Shown here piece by piece: positions 4,486 through 6,048 of a DNA stretch of 6,048 nucleotides (positions within the stretch are counted from its first letter, which is position 1; every line of letters begins with the position of its first letter). Source of the stretch: JAVJUS01 sp040220455. Lineage in GTDB: Bacteria; Pseudomonadota; Alphaproteobacteria; DSM-16000; Inquilinaceae. The position numbers and the translations under genes are program-made. Under the pieces are notes generated by a model. That model searched no databases. It had not been told where the DNA came from and saw only the letters and a list, made by a program, of their open reading frames with translations. The DNA lies in the NCBI GenBank assembly GCA_040220455.1, contig JAVJUS010000014.1, forward strand, positions 1 through 6,048, written 5' to 3'.

Positions 4486-5366
4486 TAACCGGCCGCTCGA
4501 GCCCATCCGGGGCCGGTGCCGGTGGACGACCCCGCCTCCTCGGCCGCGGCGTCGGTCAGGCGATAGATCCCGCGCTGGCCCTCCAGCGGCTGGAAACGGG
4601 AGGTCAGGCCCAGCACCGTCTCCGCCCCACCGAGATAGAGGAACCCGTCGCGCGCCAGGCATCGAGAGAGGCCGTCGAGCACGCGCGCCTTGGTCGGCTG
4701 GTCGAAATAGATCAGCACGTTGCGACAGAAGATGACGTCGAACCGGCCGAGCGAGGCCATGTCCTCGAGCAGGTTGAAGGCCCGGAACTGGACCATGGCC
4801 TTGAGATCCGGGTTGATGTGCCAGCGATCGCCCTGCTGGGCAAAGTGCTTGACCAGGAGCTGGATCGGCAGGCCGCGCTGGACCTCGAACTGGCTGTAGA
4901 CGCCTTCCTTGGCCTTGGCCAGGATCTCGGTCGACAGGTCCGTACCCAGAATCTCGATCTGCCAGCCGGTCAGCTTCGGCTTCATCTCCGACAGGATCAT
5001 CGCGAGGGAATACGGCTCCTGCCCGCTCGAACAGGCGGCCGACCAGATGCGCAGGCGCCGCTGGCCCGCGCGATTTTCCAGCAAACGCGGGACGACCACG
5101 TCGCGGAACTGGTCGAACGGCCGGACATCCCGGAAGAAGGACGACTCGTTGGTCGTCATCGCTTCCGTCACCTCGCGCAGCAGGCGCTCGTCCCGGCGAT
5201 TGCGCAGCGCGCCGACAAGCTCGCCCAGCCCGGCGAAGCTCCATCGCCGCGCCACCGGCATGAGTCGGCTTTCGAGCAGATACGCCTTGTCCCGAGTGAG
5301 GACCAGGCCGGAGCGCTTGGCCAGAACCTCCTGGAGCAGCGCGAAATCCTTCTCGTCGATCGCCAT
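4485..5366 (-). CDS. cheR: Chemoreceptor glutamate methyltransferase CheR
   Basis: The product is 293 residues, the usual length for a stand-alone CheR. It transfers methyl groups from S-adenosylmethionine to glutamates of chemoreceptors, opposing CheB and giving adaptation in chemotaxis. An all-helical N-terminal domain (about 1-75) begins MAIDEKDFALLQEVLAKRSG. The conserved TTNESSFFRD is at 71-80. The SAM-binding domain contains RIWSAACSSGQEPYSLAM (106-123), GTDLS (141-145) and CRNVLIYFD (214-222). The C-terminal tail (272-293) is Ala/Gly-rich, with no TPR extension. The frame continues upstream over the cheB end, but the ATG at 5366 gives the family N-terminus and has AAGGGG (5375-5380) eight bases before it. 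It begins 14 bases after the cheB stop, so the two are surely co-transcribed, and the ribosome binding site abuts that stop codon, which suggests translational coupling. The stop is TAG at 4485-4487, followed immediately by an in-frame TAA. Confidence 0.96.
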   Translation of the reverse strand: MAIDEKDFALLQEVLAKRSGLVLTRDKAYLLESRLMPVARRWSFAGLGELVGALRNRRDERLLREVTEAMTTNESSFFRDVRPFDQFRDVVVPRLLENRAGQRRLRIWSAACSSGQEPYSLAMILSEMKPKLTGWQIEILGTDLSTEILAKAKEGVYSQFEVQRGLPIQLLVKHFAQQGDRWHINPDLKAMVQFRAFNLLEDMASLGRFDVIFCRNVLIYFDQPTKARVLDGLSRCLARDGFLYLGGAETVLGLTSRFQPLEGQRGIYRLTDAAAEEAGSSTGTGPGWARAAG

Positions 5367-5374
5367 CGGTCCCG

Positions 5375-5380
5375 CCCCTT
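5375..5380 (-). promoter_or_regulatory. Ribosome binding site of cheR abutting the cheB stop
   Basis: AAGGGG on the minus strand lies eight bases before the ATG at 5366 and directly follows the cheB TGA (5381-5383). It fixes the cheR start over more upstream initiators that would run through cheB. Confidence 0.6.
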
Positions 5381-6048
5381 TCAGGCCGCCGCGCGAGACA
5401 GGGCCCGGCGCACGGCCGGCCCGATCTCCGCGATCGGGAGGATCGCGCTCGCCAGCCCGGCCTGTGCAACGGCGCCCGGCATGCCCCACACGACACTCGT
5501 CGCCTCGTCCTGGGCGATCATCGCCCCGCCCGCCTCCGCCACGGCGCGGCATCCGTCCAGCCCGTCATGGCCCATTCCCGTCAGCATCACCGTCAGTACG
5601 CGGCCGCCGCACGCCTGCACCAGGCTTCGCAGCATCGGATCCACCGACGGGCGGCAGAAATTCTCCGGGGGGGTCTGCTCCAGCTTGATGCGCAGGCCGG
5701 AGCCCGAGCCGGCGACCGTCATGTGCCAGTCGCCCGGCGCGACATAGATCCGGCCGGGCACGACCGCCTCCCCGTCCGCGGCCTCGGTCGCGTCGACGCG
5801 GCAGTGGCGGCTCAGATGCTGGGCCAGGATGGCGGTGAAGGTGGCCGGCATGTGCTGGGTGATAAGGATCGGCCGGTCGATCGGGCCGCCCAGCCCGCCC
5901 AGCATGTCGAACAGTGCCTGTGGGCCGCCGGTCGAGCTGCCGATCGCCACCACCTCCGGACGGAAGGCGGCGGGCATCGGCCGCAGCGTGAGCGGCCGCG
6001 CGGCGCGCGGGCCGGCGGATGCCGGCGCGCTCGCCGCCGGCCGCGGCG
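5381..6048 (-). CDS. cheB: Chemotaxis protein-glutamate methylesterase/deamidase CheB (5' end outside window)
   Basis: 221 codons plus the TGA are visible; the frame is open to the right edge with no stop. CheB removes methyl groups from receptor glutamates and deamidates glutamines; its N-terminal receiver domain is normally phosphorylated by CheA. Here the first ~25 visible residues are an Ala/Pro/Arg-rich linker (PRPAASAPASAGPRAARPL). The whole methylesterase domain follows, starting near RPEVVAIGSSTGGPQAL. The catalytic triad is complete: Ser in GSSTGGP (codon 5933-5935), His in QHMP (5852-5854) and Asp in LTGMGHDG (5564-5566). PGRIYVAPGDWHM and QDEATSVVWGMPGAV are further conserved blocks. 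An internal ATG at 5977 could be mistaken for a start, but the linker upstream of it has the typical composition joining the receiver to the esterase domain, so I expect the receiver domain just outside the window. The gene leads directly into cheR with a 14-base gap. Confidence 0.95.
   Translation of the reverse strand, partial: PRPAASAPASAGPRAARPLTLRPMPAAFRPEVVAIGSSTGGPQALFDMLGGLGGPIDRPILITQHMPATFTAILAQHLSRHCRVDATEAADGEAVVPGRIYVAPGDWHMTVAGSGSGLRIKLEQTPPENFCRPSVDPMLRSLVQACGGRVLTVMLTGMGHDGLDGCRAVAEAGGAMIAQDEATSVVWGMPGAVAQAGLASAILPIAEIGPAVRRALSRAAA

Noticed and set aside
5367..5552. Upstream extension of cheR into cheB
   Set aside because: The added 62 residues are Gly/Arg-rich and unlike CheR. 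The ATG at 5366 has a ribosome binding site and gives the family N-terminus.
4425..5747. Plus-strand open frame of 440 codons opposite cheR and cheB
   Set aside because: It overlaps two certain genes, crosses their junction, and its product looks like reverse-complement shadow coding.

Overview
The window is GC-rich with few A/T-rich stretches and reads as alphaproteobacterial. The clearest marker is a full-length CtrA cell-cycle response regulator, a family restricted to Alphaproteobacteria. It sits beside flagellar export genes (fliI, fliJ) and chemotaxis adaptation genes (cheR, cheB). This mix of CtrA, flagellar and chemotaxis genes suggests a motile, polarly flagellated member of Rhodospirillales or a relative. 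That placement is inferred from gene content and protein character only; genus cannot be given.

Layout, left to right. Bases 3-785 (+) hold the 3' part of a gene whose start lies beyond the left edge; its C-terminal region looks like a divergent FliK (hook-length control) domain. It converges, with a 9-base gap, on a small minus-strand gene (795-1274) for a secreted four-cysteine protein I do not recognise. Further right on the minus strand lie fliJ (1403-1840) and fliI (1914-3269), so transcription would run fliI, fliJ, and possibly the secreted protein. A 204-base A/T-enriched spacer (3270-3473) separates fliI from the divergently transcribed ctrA (3474-4199, +). ctrA converges on cheR (4485-5366, -) across a 285-base gap. 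cheR lies 14 bases downstream of cheB (5381 to beyond the right edge, -), of which the linker and the methylesterase domain are visible.

How the genes fit together: CtrA is a master regulator that in studied alphaproteobacteria drives flagellar and chemotaxis genes. FliI (ATPase) and FliJ (stalk) power the flagellar type III export gate, and a FliK-like protein would set hook length. CheR and CheB methylate and demethylate chemoreceptors. The most informative non-coding stretch is the fliI/ctrA spacer. It carries three TTAA-containing CtrA-like half-sites, two of them identical TTAACCTT copies, and three GANTC sites (the CcrM methylation target) within 58 bases. This suggests, by analogy with Caulobacter, that ctrA autoregulation and methylation-timed transcription are wired into a promoter region shared with fliIJ. 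I see no mobile element, tRNA, rRNA, CRISPR array or evident wholly new system. The less expected items are the secreted protein, the dense ctrA control region, a perfect hairpin between fliI and fliJ, and a GTTAC repeat cluster just after cheR.
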